Part shown: positions 1 through 8,678 of the stretch, in pieces | How positions within the stretch are numbered: position 1 is the first letter of the stretch | How the letters are laid out: every line of letters begins with the position of its first letter | Source: Caballeronia sp. INDeC2 | GTDB lineage: Bacteria; Pseudomonadota; Gammaproteobacteria; Burkholderiales; Burkholderiaceae | NCBI RefSeq assembly: GCF_023631325.1 | Contig: NZ_JALQDG010000027.1 | Span: 372,001 to 436,000, forward strand | Reading direction: 5' to 3' | DNA length: 64,000 nucleotides | Position numbers and translations under genes: made by a program | Notes under the pieces: generated by a model | Seen by the model: the letters and a program-made list of their open reading frames with translations, nothing else | What the model was told of the DNA's origin: nothing | The model's database searches: none

Positions 1-1
1 C

Positions 2-220
2 CTGCTCGTCACGTACACCGTCGCGGTGAGCAAGCTCACGCACGTGATCGCGGGATCGGTCGAAGCGGCGTACGCGGTGATGATCGGCGCGGCCAGCATC
101 CCGGACTACTTCTTCGTGTTTCTGGTGCCGACGTTCATCGGCAACGTGATCGGCGGCGTGTCGCTCGTCGCGATCGTCAATCACGCGGCGATCGCGCCGG
201 AAATTACGGAACGCGACTGA
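2..220 (+). CDS. Formate/nitrite transporter family protein, C-terminal part
   Basis: The reading frame is open from the left edge and ends at a TGA at 218-220, so only the last 72 or so residues are present. They hold two hydrophobic stretches, and the closing segment FLVPTFIGNVIGGVSLVAIV followed by a short polar tail is typical of the last membrane helix of the FNT (formate/nitrite, YfdC-like) channel family. Members are inner-membrane pentameric channels for small monovalent anions. The substrate cannot be told from this fragment. The next gene is on the opposite strand and converges with it across 13 bases. Confidence 0.75.
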   Translation: MLVTYTVAVSKLTHVIAGSVEAAYAVMIGAASIPDYFFVFLVPTFIGNVIGGVSLVAIVNHAAIAPEITERD

Positions 221-233
221 ACACGCGCGCAAC

Positions 234-566
234 TCACTTGTTGTTGCCCGCGCCCGTGCCGTACAGACCGTTGTCGAAACCGCCGCTGCCTTCGGGCTTG
301 TTGTTCTTGCCCGCCGTCGCGCTGCGGCCCTTCGCCGCGTCCTTCGATTGCGGCTTCTGCGATTCATGCACGGCGGTGCCCGAAGGAGCTGCGCTCGATG
401 TCGAATCGGACTGACGGTTGTCCTGACTGCCGCCGCCGTTGCCGTTCGTGATCTGCGCGACGCCGTACGTGCTGAACGCCGCAATGAGGCTGGCGAGGAT
501 CGCGTGGGCGAGCATCGGACGGGAGCGGCGTGAGACGCGTGCCTGGTCGTGACGAAGTGAAGACAT
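234..566 (-). CDS. Small hypothetical protein with one N-terminal membrane or signal segment
   Basis: Encodes 110 residues. I chose the ATG at 566 because GGGAG lies five bases upstream; longer in-frame starts lack a ribosome binding site. A basic N-terminus is followed by a hydrophobic stretch (about residues 19-38), then a low-complexity polar tail rich in Gly, Asn, Ser and Lys that ends in GTGAGNNK. The protein is probably membrane-anchored or exported with a disordered periplasmic tail. I do not recognise a family, and no function is proposed. Confidence 0.6.
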   Translation of the reverse strand: MSSLRHDQARVSRRSRPMLAHAILASLIAAFSTYGVAQITNGNGGGSQDNRQSDSTSSAAPSGTAVHESQKPQSKDAAKGRSATAGKNNKPEGSGGFDNGLYGTGAGNNK

Positions 567-753
567 GACAACTCCCGGCATGATCGAATACCTGCTATCG
601 AGCATGAACGGTGCCCGGAGGCCGGCCGAACGCGTTCGCCGTGCACGCGCCGTGAGGAGTCGGAAGTTCGCAAAGCCGTTGCGTGCCCGGTCGTCACGAG
701 ACGCGGGCGTCAACGCGGGAGTCGCGCCGCGGCGCGAGCGGCGAAAGCGGTGG

Positions 754-1059
754 TCAGGCCGCTTTCGCCCAAAGCCTGTTGGTCGACTTCCTGCGGCTGC
801 CGGAGCCGTCGCGCGGGCCGCTGTCGACCGTGTCGAGGGCGATGCGCAGCGCCTCGATGCGCTGCTTCTGCGCGGGCACGAGCGCATAACCGTTCATCAC
901 CGCGGTGAGACGCTCGCGCCAGTACTCGACGTTGAGCGTGCCGGAAGATTGTTTGTGCATCGTGCGCAGTTGCGCGAGTGCGCGTTCGATGTGTTGAAGC
1001 TCGACGTCCGCCATCGCCGAGGGCAAAAGGCTGCCCTTGGTCTCGCTCTTCTTCTTCAT
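754..1059 (-). CDS. Hypothetical protein (101 aa), helical
   Basis: The ATG at 1059 has a GAGGAAG ribosome binding site about nine bases upstream. The product is charged, mostly predicted-helical by eye, and lacks signal peptide, membrane segment or cysteine pairs. Its middle (residues 16-75) reads as two amphipathic helices with a YWRERL motif, and the C-terminus is Arg/Lys-rich. It looks like a small conserved cytosolic protein of Burkholderiaceae, but I recognise no domain. Its orientation matches the neighbouring small genes, with about 290 bases separating it from the next upstream gene. Confidence 0.6.
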   Translation of the reverse strand: MKKKSETKGSLLPSAMADVELQHIERALAQLRTMHKQSSGTLNVEYWRERLTAVMNGYALVPAQKQRIEALRIALDTVDSGPRDGSGSRRKSTNRLWAKAA

Positions 1060-1305
1060 TTTCTGGTCTTCCTCTCGGCCATACGGCGCATGGTCCCGAC
1101 ATCGGACACGCGCGCCGTCCAGGCACCCCGTTCACCCGCGCATATTTTTGTACCGTTGCGGGTGGCCCTTGCTCTTTTCTTCGGTAGACCGATCGTTGCC
1201 CGTCTCAGCGAGTTCGATCGTTAGCAAAAATGTACGCAACGCGGGCCTGCTGGCTCCGTCTGTCATCGCACACTCATGTGATGGGGACGCGGGGATTTTG
1301 ATGTT

Positions 1306-1325
1306 GCGCCGCGCCAGAGCGGCGC
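1306..1325 (-). terminator. GC-rich hairpin, possible weak terminator
   Basis: A perfect 7-bp inverted repeat GCGCCGC/GCGGCGC with a six-base loop lies 28 bases beyond the stop of the minus-strand gene at 1354-1644. The minus-strand sequence after it is only mildly T-rich, so factor-independent termination is doubtful. The rest of the 294-base gap (1060-1353) shows nothing I can name. Confidence 0.3.
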
Positions 1326-1353
1326 GAATCGATCGGAACGGGGGAATGGCCGC

Positions 1354-1644
1354 TTATTCGCCGCCCTCGGCGGACGCTTTCGCCGTGCGCTTGCCGCTGC
1401 GGCCGATTTGCTCTTCCAACGCGAGATCGAGCTTGCTCACCTTGCGGGGCTTGCCCGGCTCGCGCGCGTTGACGAACGCGACGAACTCGTCCATCGGCAT
1501 GGGATCGGAGAGTTTTTTCGAGCCTTCGGCCGAGCGCTCGACGAGATAAAAGAGTCCGCCCGGCATCGATACGGCCGCGTAGTTCGCGTTGCCGCTGCGC
1601 GTCTTGAGCCGTTCCACGGCGCCGATGGCTTTGGTCGAGCGCAT
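1354..1644 (-). CDS. Small hypothetical protein (96 aa)
   Basis: I chose the ATG at 1644, which gives a 96-residue soluble protein and leaves an 11-base gap after the upstream lipoprotein gene, so the two are probably co-transcribed. Residues 20-40 (NYAAVSMPGGLFYLVERS) look like beta strands, followed by a segment with PMPMDEFVAFV and a basic, low-complexity C-terminus. There is no signal peptide and no recognised family. A longer frame exists upstream but would overlap the lipoprotein gene. Confidence 0.6.
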   Translation of the reverse strand: MRSTKAIGAVERLKTRSGNANYAAVSMPGGLFYLVERSAEGSKKLSDPMPMDEFVAFVNAREPGKPRKVSKLDLALEEQIGRSGKRTAKASAEGGE

Positions 1645-1655
1645 GATGTGCCTGC

Positions 1656-2021
1656 TTATTTCTGCGGTTCGTCGTGGGCGGTCGCGTCCGCTGGCGCGCA
1701 TTTCTTGCCCGCGCCCTCGATCCACAGATTCGACGGATGACGCTGCCCCGGATAGAAGCGATACGTGGTCTCGCCGTTGTCGTAACGGACCTTGATCACG
1801 TTGGAATCGCCAAACTCCAGCATCACGCCTTGCGGAATGGCCGTCTTCTGATACTTGGCGTCGTGCTTCTTCGCCTCGTCGGCGATGCACTGGACGATGC
1901 CGTTCACCTTGTTGTCCGTCGATGACTTCTCGACTTCGGGTTGTCCCGCATCTTCGTTATGAAACTGGGCGCAAGCGGCGAAGAGCACAGGCAACGCGAG
2001 CGCCGCGGCGAGTTTTTTCAT
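1656..2021 (-). CDS. Putative lipoprotein (121 aa)
   Basis: The ATG at 2021 opens a short basic n-region, a hydrophobic stretch and a lipobox ending LFAACAQF (Cys at residue 17), so the product is predicted to be lipidated and exported. The mature part is a small domain with alternating charged strands (FGDSNVIKVRYDNGETTYRF) that resembles small periplasmic beta-rich proteins. It precedes the 96-aa gene by 11 bases on the same strand and probably forms a two-gene unit with it. No family assignment is made, and the lipobox is the firm part. Confidence 0.7.
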   Translation of the reverse strand: MKKLAAALALPVLFAACAQFHNEDAGQPEVEKSSTDNKVNGIVQCIADEAKKHDAKYQKTAIPQGVMLEFGDSNVIKVRYDNGETTYRFYPGQRHPSNLWIEGAGKKCAPADATAHDEPQK

Positions 2022-2157
2022 GGTCTTTCCCGTTTGATCTCTTGGTGCCGAACACGACATTAGAGCACAAGCCCTTTACAGTCCGGTCAGGTTTGCGGGT
2101 GCGCCTCGGGGTGCGCCCGATCGATGCAGCAAGGCCCGCGCCCGCCTGCGTCCGCTC

Positions 2158-3861
2158 TCAGGCGTCGGGCGGAACGCCGAGCAGCGGCAGCGTCGCGCCG
2201 ACGATGCCGGAGAACACCGGCCCCGCGACCGTGCCGCCGTAGTAGGTGCCGCCCGTGGGCTCGTCGATCATCACGGCGACGATCACGCGCGGATCGCTCA
2301 TCGGCGCGATCCCGACGAACGATGCCCGATACTTGTTCGCCGCATACGAGCGCCCGACCTGCTTGCGCGCCGTGCCGGTCTTGCCGCCGACGCGATAACC
2401 CTCGACCGCCGCAGCGCGCCCGGTGCCGTGGTCGCCGATCGCCATCTCCAGCATGTCGCGCACGGCCTTCGCGGTCGCGGGCTTCGTTACTTGCATCGAG
2501 TCGCGGCGCGATTCGCCCTGAATCAGCGTCGCCGGATGAAAGCGTCCGTCGCCGGCATAAGCGGTATAGATCTGCGCGATCTGCACGAGCGAGAGCGACA
2601 GGCCGTAGCCATAGGCCATCGTCGCCTGCTCGATCGGCTTCCAGCGCTCGGGCGAACGCAGGCGACCGGTCGCCGCGCCCGGAAACGTCAACTCGGGCGC
2701 GCGGCCGATGCCGTATTCCCGGTACTTGTCCCAGATCGTCTGCGCGGGAATCTGCAGCGCGAGCTTCGTCAGCGCGACGTTGCTGGACATCTGCACCGCC
2801 TCGGCCACGGTGATGACGCCGTGGTTCGACGTGTCGTGAATCACGTTCGGCCCGAGCTTGAACGTGCCCGGCGCCGTGTCGATGCGCGTGTCGGGACGTA
2901 CACGGCCCAGATCGATCGACAACGCGGCGACAAGCGGCTTGATCGTGGAACCGGGCTCGAAGGTGTCCGTGAGCGCACGGTTGCGCAACTGCTCGCCGGT
3001 GAGACGCGAGCGATCGTTCGGATCGAAGCTCGGATAGTTGGCGAGCGCCAGCACTTCGCCGTTCTTCGCGTCGAGCACGACGACGCTGCCCGCGCGCGCC
3101 TTGTGCTTCGCGATCGCCGTTTTGAGTTGCGAGTGCGCGAGCTGCTGAATGCGCCGGTCGATCGTCAGTTGAATGGTCTCGCCGTTCTGCGGCATGGCGG
3201 GCTCGCCGATTTGCGAGACGACGCGTCCAAGACGGTCGCGAATCACCTCGCGCTGGCCGGCTTCGCCCGTCAGACGCGCATCGGCGGCAAGCTCGACGCC
3301 TTCCTGTCCGTGATCCTCGTTATTGGTAAAGCCGACGACATGCGCCGCCGATTCTCCTTCGGGATAGAAGCGCTTCGTGTCCGGCACGAGCGTGATGCCC
3401 GCGCGCCCGATCGTCGCGATGCGCTCGGCGGTGTCGGCCTGCACCTGGCGCTTGAGCAGGATGAACGCGCGGTTCGCTTCGATGCGCCGCTGCAAGTCCT
3501 TCGGCGGCATGTCGAGCAGGCGCGCGATCTCGTTGCCGTAGTCGCCGTCGAAGAGCTTGGGCGTCGCCCAGACTTCGTAAGTGGCGAGGCTCACGGCGAG
3601 CATCGCGCCGTTGCGATCGACGATGCGCCCGCGCGTCGCCGAAAGCGCCAGCGTGCGCTGATAGCGCTTCTGACCTTCGCCGAGGTAGAACTCGTGGTCG
3701 ATGACCTGCACCCACAGCGCGCGCCCGGCGAGCGACAGGAAGGCCGCCGTGATGCCGATCACGACGAGGCGCGAGCGCCATGCGGGCAGCCGGTTCGTGA
3801 GCACCGTGCTGCGGTGATGCGTCTGGAAATCGCTGCCGCCGCGCGTCTTCTTCTTGAACAT
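2158..3861 (-). CDS. ftsI: Peptidoglycan D,D-transpeptidase FtsI/PBP3-type (second copy)
   Basis: Class B penicillin-binding protein of 567 residues that cross-links septal peptidoglycan strands in the periplasm. A short cytoplasmic tail and one membrane anchor (about residues 32-50) precede a PBP dimerisation domain starting with RGRIVDRNG (78-86). The transpeptidase domain carries all three active-site motifs: STIK with nucleophile Ser305, SSN at 359-361 and KTG at 494-496. Length matches FtsI. It does not lie in a division-cell-wall cluster but 30 bases after an arylamine N-acetyltransferase gene, so it is probably an extra paralogue rather than the main ftsI. There is no obvious ribosome binding site before the ATG, so its translation may depend on the upstream gene. 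Confidence 0.93.
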   Translation of the reverse strand: MFKKKTRGGSDFQTHHRSTVLTNRLPAWRSRLVVIGITAAFLSLAGRALWVQVIDHEFYLGEGQKRYQRTLALSATRGRIVDRNGAMLAVSLATYEVWATPKLFDGDYGNEIARLLDMPPKDLQRRIEANRAFILLKRQVQADTAERIATIGRAGITLVPDTKRFYPEGESAAHVVGFTNNEDHGQEGVELAADARLTGEAGQREVIRDRLGRVVSQIGEPAMPQNGETIQLTIDRRIQQLAHSQLKTAIAKHKARAGSVVVLDAKNGEVLALANYPSFDPNDRSRLTGEQLRNRALTDTFEPGSTIKPLVAALSIDLGRVRPDTRIDTAPGTFKLGPNVIHDTSNHGVITVAEAVQMSSNVALTKLALQIPAQTIWDKYREYGIGRAPELTFPGAATGRLRSPERWKPIEQATMAYGYGLSLSLVQIAQIYTAYAGDGRFHPATLIQGESRRDSMQVTKPATAKAVRDMLEMAIGDHGTGRAAAVEGYRVGGKTGTARKQVGRSYAANKYRASFVGIAPMSDPRVIVAVMIDEPTGGTYYGGTVAGPVFSGIVGATLPLLGVPPDA

Positions 3862-3891
3862 CGTGGTCTTGTGATTAAGCTTCGTTGTGCG

Positions 3892-4728
3892 TCAGGGCAG
3901 ACGGGTGAGCGCGGCGTCGAGACCGGTGCTGTCCGGCAGACGAATGCCGAGCTCGTTTTCGAGCGCGCGACGCAGATCGGCCACGCTGCGGAGCTCGCGA
4001 TGATCGCTGCCTTCGCGTTCGTCGTGTGCGGAGAAACGCCGGTTGAAAAGCGCGAAGCGCTTGCCCGGCGCGAGACGCGCGGCCAGCAGGTTGTGCAGGA
4101 AAATCGACTGCGGATACGTCGACACGAAATGGTTGGCCATCTCGTAGTCGGCGTCATACTGCGGATCGAGGTCGAAGCGATAGACGCTCGTCCATGCGCC
4201 GTTCACGAGCGCCTGCAGGATGAAGGCGGGCGGCTCGCCACCGGCGTCGTCGAGGCGGAAAGCGCCGTGTGGCGTGATCTGTTCGAGGCCCGTCTGGAGC
4301 GCGAGCGGCGCGGACAGCGTCATGCCGCCGAAACCGACATCGGTGACGAAGGTGCCTTCGTCGAGATCGGTGAGCAGCAGCATGTGCGTGCGCGGCGGCA
4401 TGTCGGCAGCATCCCGGCCCCAGAGCACGCGCGCCGCGAAGCTGCGCACGCGAAAACCCAGCGTCTGCAGTACGCTGCGAAACAGCAGGTTATGCTCGTA
4501 GCAGTAACCGCCGCGCTGGTTTGCAACGAGCTTGCCTTGGATCGATTGGATATCGAGTCGTACTGGACGCCCGATCAGCACGTCGAGGTTTTCGAAAGGA
4601 ATGCTCTGGGGATGAAGCAGATGCAGCGCGCGCAGCGTATCGAGCGTCGGCGCGGGCCGCGCGGGTCCCGAAAAGCCGATGCGTTCGAAGTAAGCGGCAA
4701 GGTCGATGGAAGTGTCGTGTGCGTTCAT
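3892..4728 (-). CDS. nat: Arylamine N-acetyltransferase
   Basis: Cytosolic enzyme that transfers an acetyl group from acetyl-CoA to arylamines, hydrazines and related compounds. The start at 4728 gives 278 residues, the usual length; a longer frame upstream adds a non-homologous-looking leader. The Cys-His-Asp triad is complete: Cys76 in RGGYCYEHN, His115 in PRTHMLL and Asp130 in FVTDVGFGG. The N-terminal helical bundle motif SIPFENLDV is at residues 42-50. It is followed after 30 bases by the FtsI paralogue, which suggests co-transcription, although no functional link is known. The natural substrate cannot be inferred from sequence. Confidence 0.93.
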   Translation of the reverse strand: MNAHDTSIDLAAYFERIGFSGPARPAPTLDTLRALHLLHPQSIPFENLDVLIGRPVRLDIQSIQGKLVANQRGGYCYEHNLLFRSVLQTLGFRVRSFAARVLWGRDAADMPPRTHMLLLTDLDEGTFVTDVGFGGMTLSAPLALQTGLEQITPHGAFRLDDAGGEPPAFILQALVNGAWTSVYRFDLDPQYDADYEMANHFVSTYPQSIFLHNLLAARLAPGKRFALFNRRFSAHDEREGSDHRELRSVADLRRALENELGIRLPDSTGLDAALTRLP

Positions 4729-4936
4729 GTAGTCCAGGCCTCGAGTCGGCTTCGATGTCGCAAGGTCCGCGAGCGCAGGCGCCAAGCGCGCATATTTTAC
4801 GACACGAAAGGTTAAAAATTACAAAAAGCATACGTTTTTTGGCGCGCGGTCTCTTGGCGCGTCATCGAAATGAACTGTGCCGCATCGATGAAGGTCTTTC
4901 CATGTTCACGCGCAACTGACAAGGGGCGATTACGCC

Positions 4937-6502
4937 ATGCCGAAAGAATCGAACGAAGCCAATCAATCGAACGAAGCGAATGCCGCGAACCCGGCGAGCG
5001 CGACATGCGCCGGCAAGCATCCCGCGCCGCCATGCACGCTCGTGATTTTCGGAGCCGGCGGCGATCTCACCAAGCGGCTCCTGATGCCGTCGCTCTACAA
5101 CCTCGCCGCCGACAAGCTGCTCGACGACGGCATGGAAATCATCGGCGTGAATCATGGCGAGCGCGAGACGTCCGAATTCCGCGACGAGCTCACGCAGTCG
5201 CTGCGCAGCTTCGCCGCCGACGAGGCCGCCACTTTCCACACGTCGCAACTGAACGAAGAAGCGTGGAACTGGGTCGTCGGGCGGCTCGAATATTTCCCGG
5301 GCGAATTCGAGGAAGACGAAACCTTCGCGCGTCTCAAGGCGCGGCTCGCGAAAGCAAAGTCCGGCAACGTCATGTTCTATCTCGCGGTGGGCGCGCGCTT
5401 TTTCCAGCCGATCATCGAGCATCTCGGTGCGGCGGGCCTGCTCGAAGAGAAGGACGGCAACTTCAGGCGGCTCGTTATCGAGAAGCCGTTCGGGAGCGAT
5501 CTGGCGTCGGCGCAAGCGCTCGACGCGTGCATCCTCAAGTTTGCGAGCGAGTCGCAGGTGTATCGCATCGACCATTTTCTCGGCAAGGACACGGTGCAGA
5601 GCATTCTCGCCGTGCGCTTCGCCAACGCGATGTTCGAACCGATCTGGCGGCGCGAGTACATCGACAACGTGCAGATCACGGCGGCGGAGACGATCGGCGT
5701 GGAAGGGCGCGGCAAGTTCTACGAGCAGACGGGCGCGTTTCGCGACATGCTGCCGAATCATCTTTTTCAGTTGCTCGGCATGGTGGCGATGGAGCCGCCC
5801 AATTCCTTCGATGCCGAATCCGTGCGCGATCGCAAAGCCGAAGTCTTCGATGCGATCCGTCCGCTTACGCCGAACGATGTCGTGCTCGGCCAGTACGAAA
5901 CCGGACCGGCCGGGCCGGGCTATCGGGACGAGGCGGGCGTCGCCAAGGACAGCCGCATCGAAACCTATGCGGCGGCGCGCGTGTATGTCGAGAATTGGCG
6001 CTGGGCGGGCGTGCCGTTTTATCTGCGGACCGGCAAGCGGCTGACCGAACGGCGCACGGAGATCTCGGTGCAACTGAAGGCCGTGCCGTTTCTGCTGTTT
6101 CGCGATACGCCCGTCGATGCGCTCACGCCGAACGTGTTCACGCTGCGCATCGATCCGGCGCACGGCACGACGTTCGACTTCAACGTGAAGGTGCCGGGAC
6201 CGGTGATGCAGATCGGCAAGGTGCGCTCGGCCTTCAACTACGCGGATTTCTTCGCGGAGCGGGCGAATGTCGGCTACGAGACGCTGCTCTACGACTGCAT
6301 GCTCGGCGACGCTACGCTCTTTCAGCGCGCGGACAGCATCGAGACGGCGTGGGCTGCGGTTGATCGCGTGCTGCATCCGGACAGCCCGCTTGCCGTGCAC
6401 GGCTATGCGGCGGGCAGCGCGGGGCCGGCTCAGGCGGATCAGTTGCTGGCGCAGGACGGCCGCACCTGGCGAACGCTGACCGATACGCGCAAGCAGGACT
6501 GA
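4937..6502 (+). CDS. zwf: Glucose-6-phosphate 1-dehydrogenase
   Basis: Oxidises glucose 6-phosphate to 6-phosphogluconolactone with NAD(P)+, the entry to the Entner-Doudoroff and pentose phosphate routes. The 521 residues include the Rossmann motif GAGGDLTKR (39-47), EKPFG (183-187) and the active-site signature RIDHFLGKD (211-219). The first 35 residues are an extra hydrophilic leader built on a short tandem repeat (SNEANQ/SNEANA, an 18-bp DNA repeat), so a later true start cannot be ruled out. The gene heads an operon with a ROK glucokinase-like gene 39 bases downstream and a HAD phosphatase. Confidence 0.95.
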   Translation: MPKESNEANQSNEANAANPASATCAGKHPAPPCTLVIFGAGGDLTKRLLMPSLYNLAADKLLDDGMEIIGVNHGERETSEFRDELTQSLRSFAADEAATFHTSQLNEEAWNWVVGRLEYFPGEFEEDETFARLKARLAKAKSGNVMFYLAVGARFFQPIIEHLGAAGLLEEKDGNFRRLVIEKPFGSDLASAQALDACILKFASESQVYRIDHFLGKDTVQSILAVRFANAMFEPIWRREYIDNVQITAAETIGVEGRGKFYEQTGAFRDMLPNHLFQLLGMVAMEPPNSFDAESVRDRKAEVFDAIRPLTPNDVVLGQYETGPAGPGYRDEAGVAKDSRIETYAAARVYVENWRWAGVPFYLRTGKRLTERRTEISVQLKAVPFLLFRDTPVDALTPNVFTLRIDPAHGTTFDFNVKVPGPVMQIGKVRSAFNYADFFAERANVGYETLLYDCMLGDATLFQRADSIETAWAAVDRVLHPDSPLAVHGYAAGSAGPAQADQLLAQDGRTWRTLTDTRKQD

Positions 6503-6541
6503 CATCATCCAACCCGAACGCAAACCATAAGGACAACGAGC

Positions 6542-7363
6542 GTGAGCACAGAGTCGAGAACCAAACAGAAAACGCATGTCTCCGCGGACAAACTCGCGAT
6601 CAAGGCCGAACGGATTCTCGCGATCGATATTGGGGGAACCGGGTTGAAGGCCGCCATCATTTCCGAGGATGGCGAGATGAAGAGCGACCGTGTGCGCGTG
6701 GCGACGCCGCATCCGGCGAAGCCCGACATGGTAGTCGAGACGCTCATCGAACTCGTCACGCCGATCGTCGCGGAGCCGCCTACGCATATTTCCATCGGCT
6801 TTCCGGGCGTCGTGCGCGACAACGTCGTGCTGACCGCGCCGAATCTCGGCACGCCGGCGTGGCGTGGCGTGCCGCTCGCGCAACTGATTTCCGAGCGCCT
6901 GGGCGGGATGCCGGCGCGCATGATCAACGATGCCGAAATGCAGGGGCTCGCCGCGATCGAAGGGCGCGGCATCGAGATGGTGTTGACGCTCGGCACCGGC
7001 GCGGGCACCGCGCTCTTTCGCGACGGCGAGCTGATGCCGCATCTCGAGCTCGCGCATCATCCGGTCGCGAAGGACAAGACTTACGACGAATACATCGGCA
7101 ACGCGGCACGCGAGAAGGCGGGCAAGAAACGCTGGAGCCGGCGCGTGGAGAAGATCATCGGCATTCTTGCGACGCTCGTGAACTACGACAAGCTGTGGAT
7201 CGGCGGCGGCAATGCGGCGCAGATCAAGTTCAAGCTGCCGGACAACGTGGCGGTCGTGTCGAACGCGGCGGGAATCGAAGGCGGCGCGCGGCTGTGGCAT
7301 CCGCGCTCGGTGCGCGAGACGCGGCAGTTGCCGCATTTCAATCAGCGTGAAGGGGCGCACTGA
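6542..7363 (+). CDS. ROK-family kinase, polyphosphate glucokinase-like
   Basis: Probable glucose phosphorylating enzyme of 273 residues, translated from GTG at 6542 with AAGGA eight bases upstream. The ATP/phosphate motif DIGGTGLKA is at residues 29-37, the sugar-binding and catalytic Asp130 sits in INDAEMQG, and TLGTGAGTAL (149-158) is the second phosphate loop. The Cys-rich zinc motif of most ROK kinases is absent and the C-terminus is short, as in the polyphosphate/ATP glucokinase subgroup. Position directly after zwf fits supply of glucose 6-phosphate to that enzyme. The stop overlaps the next start by one base (TGATG), so translation is likely coupled. Phosphate donor (polyphosphate or ATP) is not determinable here. 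Confidence 0.82.
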   Translation: MSTESRTKQKTHVSADKLAIKAERILAIDIGGTGLKAAIISEDGEMKSDRVRVATPHPAKPDMVVETLIELVTPIVAEPPTHISIGFPGVVRDNVVLTAPNLGTPAWRGVPLAQLISERLGGMPARMINDAEMQGLAAIEGRGIEMVLTLGTGAGTALFRDGELMPHLELAHHPVAKDKTYDEYIGNAAREKAGKKRWSRRVEKIIGILATLVNYDKLWIGGGNAAQIKFKLPDNVAVVSNAAGIEGGARLWHPRSVRETRQLPHFNQREGAH

Positions 7364-8247
7364 TGAACGCTCAAGGCAGATACGGCTTGCATAGCGCAAG
7401 CGACGACGGCGCCGCCGCTTTCGATGCGCTCGCGAAAGCGGAGCTCGTCGTCACCGATTGCGACGGCACGCTGCTCTACACCGACAAGGCGCTAGGCCAA
7501 CCCGCGAAGGACGCCGTGCGCCGCCTGCGCGAAGCCGGCGTGCGCTTTACGGTCGCCAGCAGCCGGCCGGGCAAGGGCATGCGGCATATCGTGGACGCGC
7601 TCTCCGTCGACATGCCTTATGCGTCGTATAACGGCGGCAGCCTCGTCACGCCGGGCACGTGGGAAGTGTTGTCGTCGCACAAGCTGCCGCGCGATGTCGT
7701 GCAGACCACGCTCGAAGGGCTCGCCGCCGCGGATGTCGACGCATGGGTGTTCATCGACGATGCGTGGTATCTGACGAATCCCGAAGGCACGTATGTGCCG
7801 CTCGAAACGCGCACGGTCGGTTACGACGGCGTGCGCGTGACGAGCTTCGACGACCTCGATCTCGGCGCGGTCGACAAGATCGTCGGCTCGACGGCCGATA
7901 CGGCGCTGCTCGCGCGCGTGGAAGGCGGTCTTCAGAAGCAGCTCGAAGGCCGCGGCCATGCGGCGCGCTCGCAGACTTATTACCTCGACGTTACGAGCCT
8001 GGAAGCGAACAAGGGCACCGCGGTGCGCGAACTCGCGCGCCTAGCCGGCGTGCCGCTCGAACGCGTGGCCGTGCTCGGCGACATGGGCAACGACGTGGCG
8101 ATGTTCGAGATCGCGGGCGTATCGATCGCGATGGGGCAGGCATCCGACACAGTGCAGCGTCGCGCGAGCCTGGTCTCGAAGAGCAACGACGAGGACGGCT
8201 TCGCGATCGGCATCGACGCGCTGCTGGCGGCGCGCGCTGCGGCTTGA
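7363..8247 (+). CDS. HAD-superfamily (Cof-type) phosphatase
   Basis: Likely sugar-phosphate phosphatase of 294 residues. HAD motif I is TDCDGTLL with nucleophile Asp32 and acid/base Asp34, motif II is the Ser in TVASSRPG (63-70), motif III is Lys217 in LEANKGTA and motif IV is GDMGND (239-244). A C2-type cap lies between residues 90 and 200, as in Cof/YidA proteins. It shares one base with the preceding ROK kinase gene and ends the zwf operon. A role in dephosphorylating sugar phosphates of this pathway is inferred from context only. Confidence 0.85.
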   Translation: MNAQGRYGLHSASDDGAAAFDALAKAELVVTDCDGTLLYTDKALGQPAKDAVRRLREAGVRFTVASSRPGKGMRHIVDALSVDMPYASYNGGSLVTPGTWEVLSSHKLPRDVVQTTLEGLAAADVDAWVFIDDAWYLTNPEGTYVPLETRTVGYDGVRVTSFDDLDLGAVDKIVGSTADTALLARVEGGLQKQLEGRGHAARSQTYYLDVTSLEANKGTAVRELARLAGVPLERVAVLGDMGNDVAMFEIAGVSIAMGQASDTVQRRASLVSKSNDEDGFAIGIDALLAARAAA

Positions 8248-8411
8248 GGCGTTGCGGGGAAGGGGCATCGACGCGTCGCGCAGCCTCATACGGCCGGGCG
8301 CGGGGCATGCGGCCGCGTCGAAGTACAGGATGATCCGCGAGTGGGTTCAGAAGCGTGCGCTGCGGATCAGGCTCACGCGCGTTGCGGATGAATCAGATGA
8401 AGCGGTGAAAA

Positions 8412-8678
8412 TCAACGACGGCGCATCGGTGCACGCGGGCCGCCGCCGCTTGCGCGCTCGTCTTTGTGACGGAAGTTGATGCGGCCCTTCGTCAGGTCAT
8501 ACACCGACAGTTCCAGCGTCACGCGGTCGCCGGCCAGAATACGGATGTGATTCTTGCGCATGCGGCCCGAGGCGTACGCGCCCACGACGACGCCGTTGTC
8601 CAGCGTCACGCGATAGCGGCTGTCGGGAAGCACTTCGTCAACGATTCCGTCGAGTTCGATGAGTTCTTCTTTCGCCAT
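8412..8678 (-). CDS. infA: Translation initiation factor IF-1 (stand-alone paralogue)
   Basis: Small OB-fold S1-like protein that binds the ribosomal A site during initiation. [19 protein letters not shown], then [21 protein letters not shown], are the IF-1 strand signatures. At 88 residues it is longer than the usual 72 because of a C-terminal basic Gly/Pro/Arg tail (about residues 74-88). It stands alone here rather than in the ribosomal-protein operon, so it is probably an extra infA copy of the kind common in betaproteobacteria. It converges with the HAD gene across 164 bases in which I see no feature. Confidence 0.93.
   Translation of the reverse strand: MAKEELIELDGIVDEVLPDSRYRVTLDNGVVVGAYASGRMRKNHIRILAGDRVTLELSVYDLTKGRINFRHKDERASGGGPRAPMRRR

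Noticed and set aside
4950-4990. 18-bp tandem repeat at the start of zwf
   Set aside because: Only two copies inside a hydrophilic leader; no sign of a regulatory or mobile element.
4862-7399. Long minus-strand open frame across zwf and the ROK kinase gene
   Set aside because: The opposite strand holds clear zwf and ROK motifs; the antisense product is Arg/His-rich with no recognisable fold.
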